A stretch of 64,000 nucleotides of DNA from assembly GCA_035293805.1 (NCBI GenBank), contig DATGMD010000092.1, positions 1-64,000 on the forward strand, read 5' to 3'. Below the pieces are notes generated by a model. It had not been told where the DNA came from. It made no database searches and saw only the letters and a program-made list of their open reading frames with translations. Below are positions 1-8,733 of this stretch, piece by piece (position 1 is the stretch's first letter; every line of letters begins with the position of its first letter). The position numbers and the translations under genes are program-made. The stretch comes from JAJPHF01 sp035293805. GTDB taxonomy: Bacteria; Chloroflexota; UBA6077; JAJPHF01.

Positions 1-257
1 CCCCCCCCCCCCCGAAAGTCTCCACAACATCTCCATAGTCTCGTTGGGCACAAACAGCGCACCGAACGGTTAGGACAGGCCATACTATCACGTCGCTAAT
101 CTCCGATCCGGGGCGTCGTCGGGCGACGTTGCCGTCACGCCTATAGCATTCGCACCTACCTGGATTCGGCGGCCCTCTGAACGGGCTGGTGGCGACCGCA
201 CCCAACGCGGCACCCGGGTAGCTCGATCCCTGATATCTGGAATGCGGGAGCGCGGCA
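1..257. other. Left-edge non-coding region upstream of RND permease 1
   Basis: The window opens with thirteen consecutive C residues, followed by ordinary mixed sequence up to the first gene. No coding frame with a ribosome binding site is visible. The stretch probably holds the promoter and leader of the downstream permease. The homopolymer may be a contig end or a sequencing artefact rather than biology. Confidence 0.4.
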
Positions 258-3200
258 ATGGGATTGACCCGCACGGCGATTCGGCGCCCGCTCGCCACGG
301 CGATGGTGTTCCTGGCGCTGATTCTGCTCGGCACGCAGGCCTATACGCGCATGCGGGTCGATCGCTTCCCCAACATTACCTTCCCTATCGTCTTCGTGCA
401 GATCGATTGGCCCGGCGCCTCGCCGGACAGCGTCGAGCAGTCAATTATCATCCCCGCCGAGAACACCCTCTCCGGCCTCTCCGGTCTGCAGCGGATTGAC
501 GCCACCGCGCTGCAAGGCTCGGCTCGGTTGACCCTCACGTTCGCGGACGGACTGGACATCAATCAGACGGCGATCGACACGCAGCGGCAGTTGAGCGTGA
601 TCGGCCGCACCCTGCCGGTCGATGCCTCCCAGCCGAGCGTCATCAAGGCGGATCCGTCCGCCATTCCGGTGTTGAACGTCGTGCTCTCCGGGACGATGTC
701 GCCCGACGACATGTACGACCTCGCCGCGAACCACCTCGCGCAGCAGCTTGGGGCGGTGAACGGCGTGGCCTCCGTCCAGGTGTCGGGCGGCTTCCAGCGC
801 CAGATCCAGGTACAGGTCGATTACGACAAGCTCGACGCGTATGGGTTGTCGCTCGCGCAGGTCTCCAACGCGATCCAGCGGGAAAACGTCGACGCGCCCG
901 GCGGCAACGTTGACGTGGACACCCAGACCTTCTCCGTCCGCGCCACGGGGCTCGCCCAGGCGCCCGAGGACCTAGAAGAGTACGTGGTGGCGACGACGCC
1001 GCAGGGCGTCATCCGCATCCGCGACGTCGCGAAGGTCGTCATCAGCCACGCGCGGCCGACGAGCCAGGTCCGCTACAGCACCCACGAGCAGCCCGGCGTC
1101 AACAGCGTCGCGCTGGTGATTACCAAGCAGTCGGACGCGAACACGCTCCAGACGGCGGCAGCCGTGCGCAGCGCCCTGCAGCAGATCCAGCGGGGGCTGC
1201 CCTCGACGGTACACATCACGGTCACGAACGACACGTCGCGCTTCGTGCGGTACGCCGTCGACGCTGTGCAGAAGGACTTGCTGCTCGCCATCCTCATTAC
1301 CGGCGTGGTGCTGTTCCTGTTCCTCCACACCTGGCGCAGCACGCTCATCGTCCTCGTCTCGATTCCGACCTGTCTCGTCTCCACGTTCCTGTTGATGTAT
1401 GCCCTCGGCTTCAGCCTGGACACGATCTCGCTGATGGCCATGGCGCTCATGATCGGCATCCTGGTGGACGACTCGATCGTGGTGCTCGAAAACACCATGC
1501 GCCACTTACGGTTAGGCGAGAACCCGATCGAAGCGGCGTTGAACGGGCGCGGCGAGATTGGGCTGGCCGCTATGGCCGTCACGCTCACCGACGTCGTCGT
1601 CTACGTGCCGATCTCGTTCATGCAGGGCACGCTCGGCAAGCTGTTCCAGGAGTTCGGCCTGACGATCGCCTGCGCCACGCTGCTCTCGCTGATGGTGTCG
1701 TTCACGCTGGTGCCGATGCTGGCGTCGCGCTGGCTGAAGGCGCACGACGAAGAGCATGTGGGCGGCTTCGCCGGCGTCTGGGAGCGCGGCTTCGACCGGC
1801 TCTCCCGCAGCTATCACCGCCTGCTCCGCTGGGCGCTCGGGCATCGGCCTTACGTGGTGACCGCGGCCTTCGGCCTGCTGGCGCTGAGCATCCTGCCGCT
1901 CCCGCTCAACCTGATCGGCCAGGAATACGCGCCGCAGGAGGACGACGGCCAGTTCACGATCAACACGCTCATGCCGCCCGGCACGTCGCTCGCGGCGAAC
2001 AGCGCGGCCATGGCCAAGATCGAGGATGGGCTGCTGCAGATGCCGGAGGTCGATTCCTTCACCACCACCGTGGGCGCGGGCACCTCGCGCGCGGGCGGCA
2101 CCGACCGCAACGGGCAGATCGCCGTGCAGCTGGTCGAGAAGACGCAGCGCCAGCGCTCGATCTTCGACGTGGTGGCCGACGTGCGGCGGTTGCAGGCGGA
2201 CATCCCGGGCATGCAGCTGCGGACCAGCGTGGGGTCGCCGCTCATCGGCAGCGGCGGCGGTGTCGCCATCAACATCCGCGTCGTCGGCGACAACCAGGCG
2301 ACGCTCCAGCGATTGGCCGACCAGGTCGAGCAGGTCGTGCGCGACACGCCGGGCACCGTCGACATCTACAGCGATGCCGACGTGGCTCAGCCGGAGATTC
2401 GCGCGATCGTGGACCGCAAGCGGATGGCGGACGTGGGCGTGACCACGAGCCAGATCGCCAGCGCGCTGCGCACCGCCATCGCCGGCGCCACGGGCACGTC
2501 GGTGACGAACCTCCAGGTCGAGGGCCAGATCGGCATCCCCATCGTGACGATTGCCAGCGACGACGTGCGCAACGATCTGAACCGGCTGGCGAACATCCCG
2601 ATCCCGCTCAGCTCGGTCGGCTCCAGCACGGGCGCCGCCCCCGCTGTCGGCGCGAACGTGCGGCTGGGCCAGGTGGCCACGCTCCGCGAGGTTATGGCGC
2701 CGACGCAGATTTCGCGCAGCTCGCGCCAGCGCCAGGTGAACATCCAGGCGAACCTCGAGGGGCGGTCCGTCGGCGACGCGGCCCGCGACGTGCGCGCCGG
2801 CCTCGCCCGCGTCCCCTTCCCACCCGGCTACCGCTACTTCTTCGTCGGTCAGGTGGACTCGCTCGACCAGGCGCGCACGGCCCTCCTGTCGGCGCTCAGC
2901 ATCTCGATCCTGCTGATCTACATGCTGCTGGTAGCGCTCTACGAGTCGTGGCTCTACCCGCTAGCCATCATGTTCGCGCTGCCGGTGGCGCTCACGGGCG
3001 CGTTTGGCGCGCTGCTGCTCACGGGCAATACCTTCAACCTGTTCTCGATGATCGGCATGATCATGCTGATGGGGCTCGTCGCCAAGAACGGCATCCTGCT
3101 GGTGGACTACACCAACACCATGCGGGCGCGGGGGCTGGGCATCTACGACGCGTTGCTCGAAGCCGGCCCCACGCGCCTCCGGCCGATCGTGATGACGACC

Positions 3201-3494
3201 TGCACAATGGTGTTCAGCATGATCCCGCTGGCGCTCAAGATGGAAGAGGGTGCGGAGTCGCGCGCGCCGATGGCGGTGGTGCTGCTGGGCGGCCTGCTGA
3301 CCTCGACGCTGCTCACCTTGGTGCTGGTGCCGGTGATGTACACCTACCTCGACCAGCTTGGGCGGCTCCCAGCGCTTGCGCGGGCGCGGGTGCCGGCGTG
3401 GCTGCGGATGCGCCAGTGGGCCGGCCTGCGCCGCCGCTTGCCTGGCCCGCCCGCTGTCGACGAGTCCGAGCCACCGCAACCCCAGGAGTCCTAA
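258..3494 (+). CDS. RND efflux permease, HAE1/AcrB-like (copy 1)
   Basis: This is a proton-driven resistance-nodulation-division inner-membrane pump of 1078 residues, the usual length for the HAE1 family (about 1030-1090). The N-terminal helix is followed by a large porter domain, then a first helix bundle carrying GILVDDSIVVLEN. Its paired aspartates D404 and D405 correspond to the proton-relay aspartates of AcrB. The second half repeats the layout and carries VAKNGILLVDY with K943, the relay lysine. It is a close paralogue of the permease at 15635-18904; long stretches of the two proteins are identical. The start is the ATG preceded by a GC-rich leader. No adaptor or regulator is adjacent in the window, so its partner either lies left of position 1 or is one of the adaptors 10 kb downstream. 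Substrate is unknown. Confidence 0.95.
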   Translation: MGLTRTAIRRPLATAMVFLALILLGTQAYTRMRVDRFPNITFPIVFVQIDWPGASPDSVEQSIIIPAENTLSGLSGLQRIDATALQGSARLTLTFADGLDINQTAIDTQRQLSVIGRTLPVDASQPSVIKADPSAIPVLNVVLSGTMSPDDMYDLAANHLAQQLGAVNGVASVQVSGGFQRQIQVQVDYDKLDAYGLSLAQVSNAIQRENVDAPGGNVDVDTQTFSVRATGLAQAPEDLEEYVVATTPQGVIRIRDVAKVVISHARPTSQVRYSTHEQPGVNSVALVITKQSDANTLQTAAAVRSALQQIQRGLPSTVHITVTNDTSRFVRYAVDAVQKDLLLAILITGVVLFLFLHTWRSTLIVLVSIPTCLVSTFLLMYALGFSLDTISLMAMALMIGILVDDSIVVLENTMRHLRLGENPIEAALNGRGEIGLAAMAVTLTDVVVYVPISFMQGTLGKLFQEFGLTIACATLLSLMVSFTLVPMLASRWLKAHDEEHVGGFAGVWERGFDRLSRSYHRLLRWALGHRPYVVTAAFGLLALSILPLPLNLIGQEYAPQEDDGQFTINTLMPPGTSLAANSAAMAKIEDGLLQMPEVDSFTTTVGAGTSRAGGTDRNGQIAVQLVEKTQRQRSIFDVVADVRRLQADIPGMQLRTSVGSPLIGSGGGVAINIRVVGDNQATLQRLADQVEQVVRDTPGTVDIYSDADVAQPEIRAIVDRKRMADVGVTTSQIASALRTAIAGATGTSVTNLQVEGQIGIPIVTIASDDVRNDLNRLANIPIPLSSVGSSTGAAPAVGANVRLGQVATLREVMAPTQISRSSRQRQVNIQANLEGRSVGDAARDVRAGLARVPFPPGYRYFFVGQVDSLDQARTALLSALSISILLIYMLLVALYESWLYPLAIMFALPVALTGAFGALLLTGNTFNLFSMIGMIMLMGLVAKNGILLVDYTNTMRARGLGIYDALLEAGPTRLRPIVMTTCTMVFSMIPLALKMEEGAESRAPMAVVLLGGLLTSTLLTLVLVPVMYTYLDQLGRLPALARARVPAWLRMRQWAGLRRRLPGPPAVDESEPPQPQES

Positions 3495-3502
3495 GCCGCC
3501 CG

Positions 3503-3556
3503 CCCAGGTTAGGGTGTATGTTTGGCTTCGCGGAACGTACACAGCGTCCCTGACCC
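3503..3556. repeat. Imperfect hairpin element after RND permease 1, related to the palindrome at 45304-45358
   Basis: The element begins 8 bases after the permease stop. Its left arm matches the left arm of the perfect palindrome at 45304 at about 22 of 26 positions, including the shared core GTGTAT or GTGTGTAT and TTTGGCTT. The right arm can still pair through GGTTAGGG with CCCTGACC, and GTGTATGTTT with GAACGTACAC, allowing G-U pairs and a bulge. It may act as a terminator or be a decayed copy of a mobile hairpin. No T-run follows it. Confidence 0.5.
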
Positions 3557-3590
3557 GAGTGCTTGGCCGTACTCGGCGGGATCTGAGGCG

Positions 3591-3887
3591 CTAGCGCTGC
3601 GGCGTGTGCGGCTCCTGCCCCAGTAGCGTGAAGACGGCGACGAAGGCCAGCAACGGCGCGGCCACGAACGGCAGCCACCGCACTGCGGCGTACTCCGCCG
3701 TGTTGACCTCGACTAGCGCGTGGAGCGCGCCCGCCGCGGAGATCAGCAGGAGCGCCGCGGCGCAGCGCGGGTCCGGCTGGATCAAACGGACGTTCCAGAG
3801 CCCCAGAAAGCACAGCCCCGTCAGCGTCAGACAGAGCCCGAACATCGGGGCGACCGTGGCCAGCAGCGTCGCGGCGTCGCCGGGCAT
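3591..3887 (-). CDS. Small three-helix membrane protein, function unknown
   Basis: This 98-residue protein is almost entirely hydrophobic. Segments around residues 7-30, 42-60 and 70-90 each look able to span the membrane, with short charged ends (RLIQPDPR between the first two helices and a polar C-terminal tail). No family is recognisable. It sits between RND permease 1 and a minus-strand LLM gene, with no close co-directional partner. The hydrophobic pattern and the lack of a better frame in the interval support it as a real gene. Membrane insertion is inferred from hydrophobicity alone. Confidence 0.55.
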   Translation of the reverse strand: MPGDAATLLATVAPMFGLCLTLTGLCFLGLWNVRLIQPDPRCAAALLLISAAGALHALVEVNTAEYAAVRWLPFVAAPLLAFVAVFTLLGQEPHTPQR

Positions 3888-4012
3888 GTAGCTGCTCTCT
3901 AGCTAGAGCGGTGGGCGCGACAAGTCCACCCGATTTTACCAGTTTTGCCAGAGTGCTAGCACCACGGTACGCCCGAAGCGCGGTGCCATGTTCGCGCGGC
4001 TGCCCGGCGACG

Positions 4013-5107
4013 CTATAGGATAACGCCGGCCGGGGCAGTGGACGTGCGGATGGCGGGAATCACGTGCTCGCCGAACAGCCGGACGGAAGTTACAACCTGC
4101 TGCGTCGTCAGGCTGCCCCAGGCGAAGGCGCCCGAGAAATAGTTGCAGCCGGTCTGCTCCAGGCATTCCGCCACCTGCGCGCGCACCGTCTCGGGCGAGC
4201 CAACGATCACTCCGCCGCGCGCCAGGCGGGCGTCGAAGTCGGCCAGGTCGTCGTAGCGGTGGTCGCCATTCAGCGCCCATAGGTATTCAAAGTTGTGGAA
4301 GAAGGTCGGGTACGCGGCCTTCGCCTCCGCGCGGGCTTGCGCGTCCGTCTCCGCCACGTAGACGATCCGATTCAGGCCGTATTTCGGCGCTGCCACGTGG
4401 CCGTTCAGGCGGTCGGGATCGTCCTGGTGCTCGGCGGCGACTCTCTGGTAGATCGCGCGCTGCTCGCGGATCGGCGGCAGTGTCGGCAGGCCAAAGATCG
4501 TGTTGAAGCCGTGCTCCGCAATCCAGGGCACCGTCTCGGCGTTGCTCGTCGGATACCACAGCGGCGGGTAAGGCCGCTGGACGGGCTGTACCTGGACACG
4601 AACGTTCTTGAACGTGAAGTATCGGCCCGCGTGGTCCACCTCGCCCGTGGCAAGGCCCTGCAGGATCACGCTGAGCGCCTCGTGGAAAATTGCCCGCGAC
4701 TCCGCGATGGCCACGTTCAGCGTGGCCAGCTCGAACGGCGAGATGCCACGTCCCACCCCTAGATCGAAGCGGCCGCCGCTGAGGTGGTCCAGCATGCAGA
4801 TCTCTTCCAGCAGCCGCACCGGATTGTAGAGCGACAAGAGGTAGACGAGCGGCCCAATGCGCATGCGCCGGGTACGCTCGGCTGCGGCGGCCAGGAATAC
4901 GCTGGGCGACGGGGCCAGGCCGAGGGGCGTGCCATGGTGCTCGGCCAGATGGTAGCAGAGGAAGCCCATCTCCTCGGCAACTTCGAGCATCTGTAGCCGC
5001 TGCTGGTACTGCGCTCCCAGATCGGCGCTGCCGCGGTCCATCCAGTCGAAGATGCCGAACTCGATCGCCGTCGGGGCTCCCACCGCCCCGTTCGCGCCCT
5101 CCGCCAC
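4013..5107 (-). CDS. LLM-class flavin-dependent oxidoreductase (luciferase-like monooxygenase)
   Basis: This 364-residue TIM-barrel protein belongs to the bacterial luciferase family. These enzymes use FMNH2 or F420H2 to oxidise or reduce small organic substrates. Family features are visible in order: an early strand FGIFDWMDRG, the AEHHG segment near residue 58, the stretch RRMRIGPLVYLLSLYNPVRLLEE, and the hallmark LSGGRFDLGVGRG. The start is a GTG with a good AAGGAGG eight bases upstream. It is transcribed away from the amidohydrolase at 5443, with a palindrome-bearing intergenic region between them. A long alkanal or xenobiotic monooxygenase role is possible; the substrate cannot be read from sequence. 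Confidence 0.85.
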   Translation of the reverse strand: MAEGANGAVGAPTAIEFGIFDWMDRGSADLGAQYQQRLQMLEVAEEMGFLCYHLAEHHGTPLGLAPSPSVFLAAAAERTRRMRIGPLVYLLSLYNPVRLLEEICMLDHLSGGRFDLGVGRGISPFELATLNVAIAESRAIFHEALSVILQGLATGEVDHAGRYFTFKNVRVQVQPVQRPYPPLWYPTSNAETVPWIAEHGFNTIFGLPTLPPIREQRAIYQRVAAEHQDDPDRLNGHVAAPKYGLNRIVYVAETDAQARAEAKAAYPTFFHNFEYLWALNGDHRYDDLADFDARLARGGVIVGSPETVRAQVAECLEQTGCNYFSGAFAWGSLTTQQVVTSVRLFGEHVIPAIRTSTAPAGVIL

Positions 5108-5217
5108 GTCCGTGCCTCCTTCGCGTCGCTGTTCGTTGTGATTATGAGTGGACTACTCTACCACGAACCGCAGCGCGGCTACCTGCGCCCCGTCAGCCAC
5201 TCCATTCCGTGAGTCTC

Positions 5218-5257
5218 CGTTGGCAGGCTTCACCCCGCGGGGTGAAGCCTGCCAACG
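5218..5257. repeat. Perfect 40-base intergenic palindrome
   Basis: The arms, starting CGTTGGCAGGCTTCACCCC, meet through a central GC, so the whole 40 bases equal their own reverse complement. The element sits in the intergenic region upstream of the amidohydrolase. In RNA it would form a very stable stem of about 18 pairs. There is no T-run for a classical terminator. It may be a dispersed REP- or MITE-like element or a transcript boundary between divergent genes. Confidence 0.7.
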
Positions 5258-5432
5258 CGAGTCCATGGATTCCCACCCAACGCACGTCTTGTGCGGCAAT
5301 CCGCAATCGGGTTACAAGTTACCGCGCGCTCGGCTGCGCCGAGCCGGCCCCAGGGGGAGGCGGCGTCCCCGGCGCCGCTTTGCGCGGTTACCTCGCGCCG
5401 CCATTCCGCGGCGCGCCGCGCGCCGCAACAAT

Positions 5433-5438
5433 AGGAGG
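5433..5438 (+). promoter_or_regulatory. Ribosome binding site that sets the GTG start of the amidohydrolase
   Basis: AGGAGG lies 4 bases before GTG 5443. The reading frame is open about 230 bases further upstream, so this site decides the start. Confidence 0.75.
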
Positions 5439-5442
5439 AGCC

Positions 5443-6624
5443 GTGCGAGACGGCTATCGCATCATCGACATCGATACCCACGTGACGCCGTCGCTCGAAG
5501 TGCTGGCCGAATACGTCGAGCCGAGCTTCCGGCCACGGCTGGAGGAGTTGCGTCCCTACCAGCGCACCATGCGCTCGCCGGCCGGGCGCGGCCACCCGCC
5601 GGGCGAGTGGACCACCATTAAGGTCCGGCCGATCCCCTACGAGCGCATCGCCGGTCAAAAGCCGGGCGTGGAGATGATCGAGGCGGGGGGCGCTGGGCCG
5701 CTCGAAGCCCACGTGCAGAACCTGGCCCGCGAGCATGCCACCGAGCGCGTGCAGCACGACAACCCCGAGGGCCGCCTGCACGACATGGACATCGAGGGCG
5801 TGGACGTCGACCTGATCATTCCGGGCACCTGGTCCACGGCCAGCTCCGGCCTCGACGTGAAACTCACCGAAGGCCTCTATCGCGGCTACCACCGCTACAT
5901 GCGCAACTACTGCAGCCCCGATCCGAACCGCCTGAAGGGTCTGATCCTGGCCCCCGGCGGCGACCTCGAGTGGGCTGTCGCCGAGGTGCGGGCGCTGGCG
6001 CGGGAGCCCTGGGTGGGCGCCGTCTGGCTGATCCTGCCGGAGGGCATGCCGGTCGACGACCCGGACCTCGACGCCCTGTGGGCGGTGATGAACGACGCCA
6101 ACCTGCCGCTCATCCACCACAGCTTCTTCTACGAACCGCCCTACTTTCCCGGCTACCGCGACATCTGGGGTAATTCGGCCATCGCGCGCACGGCCGCCCA
6201 CGTTTGGGGCGCCCAGCGTTTCCTGGCGTACCTAATCTGCGGCGGCGTGCTCGACCGCTACCCGAACCTCCGCGCCGCCGTGGTGGAGTGCGGCCACGGC
6301 TGGCTGCCCAACTGGCTGATCCGCCTGGGTAAGCAGATCGACTACGTGAAAGGCTCCGTGCGGCCGCTGCAGCACACGCCCGTCGAGTACGCCCAGATGG
6401 GCCGCATCTTCAACGCCATCGAGATGCACGAGGGCGAGGCGATGACGAAGGCGGTCGTCGACATCCTGGGCGACGGCGTGCTAATGTACGAGTCCGACTA
6501 CCCGCACCCCGAGAGCCAGTTCCCCGACTCGCCGGCCGAGGTGATCGGCTGGACGAGCTTGGGGCAGCAGGCGATCCGCAAGCTGCTCTACGACAACGCC
6601 GCGCGCTATCTGCGCCTGTCGTAG
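5443..6624 (+). CDS. Amidohydrolase-2 family protein (ACMSD/LigW-like metal-dependent hydrolase or decarboxylase)
   Basis: This protein of about 393 residues has the amidohydrolase-2 (PF04909) TIM-barrel layout. The first strand IIDIDTHV supplies an Asp-x-His metal motif. A mid-barrel LPLIHHSFFY carries histidines, AAVVECGHGWLPNWL follows, and the last strand is YESDYPHPES with the conserved Asp. Family members include aminocarboxymuconate-semialdehyde decarboxylase and 5-carboxyvanillate decarboxylase. The GTG start at 5443 is chosen for its AGGAGG and because similarity begins at once. It heads a plus-strand run with a GlcG-like protein, a binding lipoprotein and LigAB-like dioxygenase subunits. 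This favours decarboxylation or hydrolysis of an aromatic or ring-cleavage product, which is inference. Two related paralogues are at 30299 and 52908. Confidence 0.85.
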   Translation: MRDGYRIIDIDTHVTPSLEVLAEYVEPSFRPRLEELRPYQRTMRSPAGRGHPPGEWTTIKVRPIPYERIAGQKPGVEMIEAGGAGPLEAHVQNLAREHATERVQHDNPEGRLHDMDIEGVDVDLIIPGTWSTASSGLDVKLTEGLYRGYHRYMRNYCSPDPNRLKGLILAPGGDLEWAVAEVRALAREPWVGAVWLILPEGMPVDDPDLDALWAVMNDANLPLIHHSFFYEPPYFPGYRDIWGNSAIARTAAHVWGAQRFLAYLICGGVLDRYPNLRAAVVECGHGWLPNWLIRLGKQIDYVKGSVRPLQHTPVEYAQMGRIFNAIEMHEGEAMTKAVVDILGDGVLMYESDYPHPESQFPDSPAEVIGWTSLGQQAIRKLLYDNAARYLRLS

Positions 6625-6665
6625 CAGGAAAGCGCCAGGACGCCCCGTGGGGGCCGGAGAGACTG

Positions 6666-7091
6666 ATGGAGTACGAGCAAGCGCTGGCCTACGTGCAGCG
6701 GGCGAAGGCGATTGGCCAGGAGCGGGGCGTCGAGGTGAGCGTGGCAGTCCACGATCCCGCCGGCCACCCGGTCCTGGTGGCGCGTGGCAAGAGCGTTGCC
6801 TGGCACGGGCCGTACATGGCGATGGGCAAGGCTCGCCTGGCCGCGGCGTTCCGCAAGCCGACGGCCGAGCTGTGCGAGCAGTGGGAGAAGCGCCCGATGT
6901 TCGCGCAGAGCCTGACGGAGATCATCCCAGGCGGGGTGACGCTGAACAAGGGCGGCTACCCTCTCTACGCGGCCGGGGAGTTCGTTGGCGCGATCGGCGT
7001 TGGCGGCGGCTCGCCCGACGTGGACGACTACGTGGCGCGCACTGCGGCGGATTGGGATGCTGTCGTCGCTAGTCGCCGAGCGGCCGTATGA
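6666..7091 (+). CDS. GlcG/HbpS family (DUF336) protein
   Basis: This 141-residue single-domain protein belongs to the GlcG/HbpS family, whose members bind small ligands including heme and often accompany catabolic operons. Typical stretches are VSVAVHDPAGHPVLVARG at the N-terminal half, a central SLTEIIPGG, and the C-terminal GEFVGAIGVGGGSPDVD followed by an Ala/Asp-rich helix. The ATG is preceded by GGAGAG. Its stop overlaps the start of the following lipoprotein gene by four bases (ATGA), so the two are probably translationally coupled. Its exact role is not established; in related operons it is found beside aromatic and glycolate catabolic enzymes. Confidence 0.85.
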   Translation: MEYEQALAYVQRAKAIGQERGVEVSVAVHDPAGHPVLVARGKSVAWHGPYMAMGKARLAAAFRKPTAELCEQWEKRPMFAQSLTEIIPGGVTLNKGGYPLYAAGEFVGAIGVGGGSPDVDDYVARTAADWDAVVASRRAAV

Positions 7092-8278
7092 TCCGGCCGC
7101 GCGGTGTCCCTGAGCTGCGGTCCATCGTGCGCGGTGCCGGGACGGCGACAGGACTCCTGCTGACGCTGGTGGGGCTGGCAGGGTGCGCCGCCCCGCCAGC
7201 GGCCTCGCTCGGCGCGCCTGCCGCGGAGCCGAGCACTAGCCACCCCGCCGCGGCCGCGTCCACCGCGGCCAGCCCGACTGCCGCGCCCAGTCCCCCACCC
7301 GCGCTCGGCATCAAGCTGGCGGTAACGGACCCCACGGTGTCGCTCATCCCCAACGCGGTGATGTGGCTCGCCAAGGACCTCGGCTTCTACGAGCGCGAGG
7401 GGCTGGACGTCGACTTGATGGAGATGAGCGGCACGCCGCTGGCCATCGCGGCGCTGTTGTCAGGCCAGGCGGACGTGGCCAACATTGGCGTGCCCGAGGT
7501 GATCGAGCTGGTGGCGACCGGCAAGGCCGACTTGCGCGCGGTCCACTCGCCCAACGCGCGCCAGTACTTCTTGCTCGCGGGCAACGGCGACCTGCGCACG
7601 CCGCACGACCTGAAAGGGCGCACTTTCGGCATCGCACGCGTCGGCAGCGTCGATCACACGCAGAGTATGATCGTCATGAAGTCATTCGGCGTCGATCCTG
7701 CCATAGACATCACGTTCATCGGCGTCGGAGAGCCACAGAACCGCGCGAAGGCGCTAGTAGCGGGCAATGTCGACGCGACGTCGTTCTCCGTCGCGACCTG
7801 GGAAGCCATTCGCCAAGAGCCCAACGTGCGGGTTCTGCTCGATGCAGACGCCTACTACCGGCAGGCGCCGTTCGTCTCCAAGGTGAACGCCGCGCCGATG
7901 GCAATCATCCAGAGCAAGCCGGAGGAGCTTACGCGGCTCACTCGCGCGCTGATGGCTGCGTCGCGCCACCTGGCGCAAAGTCAGCAGGCGTGGGTGGATG
8001 GCATGGTGGCGCGGCGCCCCGAGTTGGACCGCGACGAGCTGGCCGAGCTGTGGTCGTACTACGGATCGGGCTGGGGCGTGAACGGGCTGATGAATCTCGA
8101 CGACTACCGCCAGACGGCGCGCTTTCTAGCCGAGTCGGGAACCGTCCCGAGCGGCGTCGACCTGCCCGTTGAGCGTTGGGCGACCACGCGGTTCGTGGAC
8201 CGTGCGCTCGCGGACCTCGGCATCTATCCTGGGCTTGACGATCCGGGGCGGCCGATCGCCGGCGCCACGCGGCCCTAA
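7088..8278 (+). CDS. NMT1/SsuA-like substrate-binding lipoprotein (orphan, copy 1)
   Basis: This is a 396-residue ABC-type periplasmic-binding-like protein. An N-terminal lipoprotein signal ends in LAGC with lipidated Cys33. A roughly 35-residue Ala/Pro/Ser/Thr linker follows, then the NMT1/THI5-like domain: AKDLGFYEREGLDVDL, ALLSGQADVANIG, DLKGRTFGIARVGS. Such proteins bind thiamine precursors, sulfonates, aromatic acids and similar molecules. The start overlaps the GlcG-like gene by four bases. No permease or ATPase gene is near, which is true of all six such proteins in this window. Its place in the run with LigAB-like genes suggests it delivers or senses the compound being degraded, which is inference. 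Confidence 0.9.
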   Translation: MIRPRGVPELRSIVRGAGTATGLLLTLVGLAGCAAPPAASLGAPAAEPSTSHPAAAASTAASPTAAPSPPPALGIKLAVTDPTVSLIPNAVMWLAKDLGFYEREGLDVDLMEMSGTPLAIAALLSGQADVANIGVPEVIELVATGKADLRAVHSPNARQYFLLAGNGDLRTPHDLKGRTFGIARVGSVDHTQSMIVMKSFGVDPAIDITFIGVGEPQNRAKALVAGNVDATSFSVATWEAIRQEPNVRVLLDADAYYRQAPFVSKVNAAPMAIIQSKPEELTRLTRALMAASRHLAQSQQAWVDGMVARRPELDRDELAELWSYYGSGWGVNGLMNLDDYRQTARFLAESGTVPSGVDLPVERWATTRFVDRALADLGIYPGLDDPGRPIAGATRP

Positions 8279-8293
8279 GCTAAATTATGCGCC

Positions 8294-8312
8294 CCCCGCT
8301 ACATTAGCGGGG
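8294..8312 (+). terminator. Hairpin after the binding-lipoprotein gene
   Basis: CCCCGCT and AGCGGGG form a 7-pair stem with loop ACATT, 15 bases after the stop at 8278. There is no T-run after it, so intrinsic termination is uncertain. A second stem (CGCGACC/GGTCGCG) follows around 8350-8368. Confidence 0.4.
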
Positions 8313-8406
8313 CCTCCTAGGCTACACTCAAAGAGAACCGAACGCCCGCCGCGACCATACGGGTCGCGCGCCCGTCCGCATCCCGACCCAGCAGACAAGA
8401 GGGGAG

Positions 8407-8712
8407 ATGATGGACCAGACCGCGGTCTACGAGCTGTGCAAGGCTGTTCACGCGATTTACGTGGAGCGCGAGAAGGCGCTCGCCTATCGTGACGGCGACA
8501 GGAGCCTGCTCGACCAGTTCACCCTGACCGCCGAGCAGCGCCAAGCGCTCGCGGGCAAAGACCTCGTGGCCTTGTTCCGCCTGGGCGTCCACCCGGTCCT
8601 GCTCTACCATCTGTCCGTGGTGCTCAACTCGCGTGAGGCCTACGTGCGGGAGATCGCGCCGCAGCTTAAAGGCATCCCGAATCCGTTCTACGACTACTAC
8701 CAGAGCGCCTAA
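8407..8712 (+). CDS. LigA-like small subunit of an extradiol dioxygenase
   Basis: This 101-residue helical protein matches the LigA domain, the small alpha subunit of LigAB-type extradiol ring-cleaving dioxygenases such as protocatechuate 4,5-dioxygenase. Family features include LLDQFTLTAEQRQAL, then KDLVALFRLGVHPVLLYHLSVVL, ending in NPFYDYY. In known LigAB structures the alpha subunit covers the active site of the beta subunit. Two ATG codons stand in tandem (8407 and 8410) after GAGGGGAG; either could start the protein. The gene lies 21 bases before the catalytic subunit gene, so the two should be co-translated. Confidence 0.85.
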   Translation: MMDQTAVYELCKAVHAIYVEREKALAYRDGDRSLLDQFTLTAEQRQALAGKDLVALFRLGVHPVLLYHLSVVLNSREAYVREIAPQLKGIPNPFYDYYQSA

Positions 8713-8733
8713 ATCATCCCAAGAGGCAGAGTG

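Larger units (their letters stand above)
5108..5442. other. Divergent intergenic region with a perfect 40-base palindrome
   Basis: This region lies between the divergently transcribed LLM oxidoreductase and amidohydrolase genes. It contains the palindrome at 5218-5257, several GC-rich self-complementary stretches (for example around 5390-5425), and the AGGAGG of the downstream gene. The amidohydrolase frame is open through much of the region. It gives a low-complexity extension with no family similarity, so I treat it as non-coding. Promoters for both genes should lie here. Confidence 0.5.
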
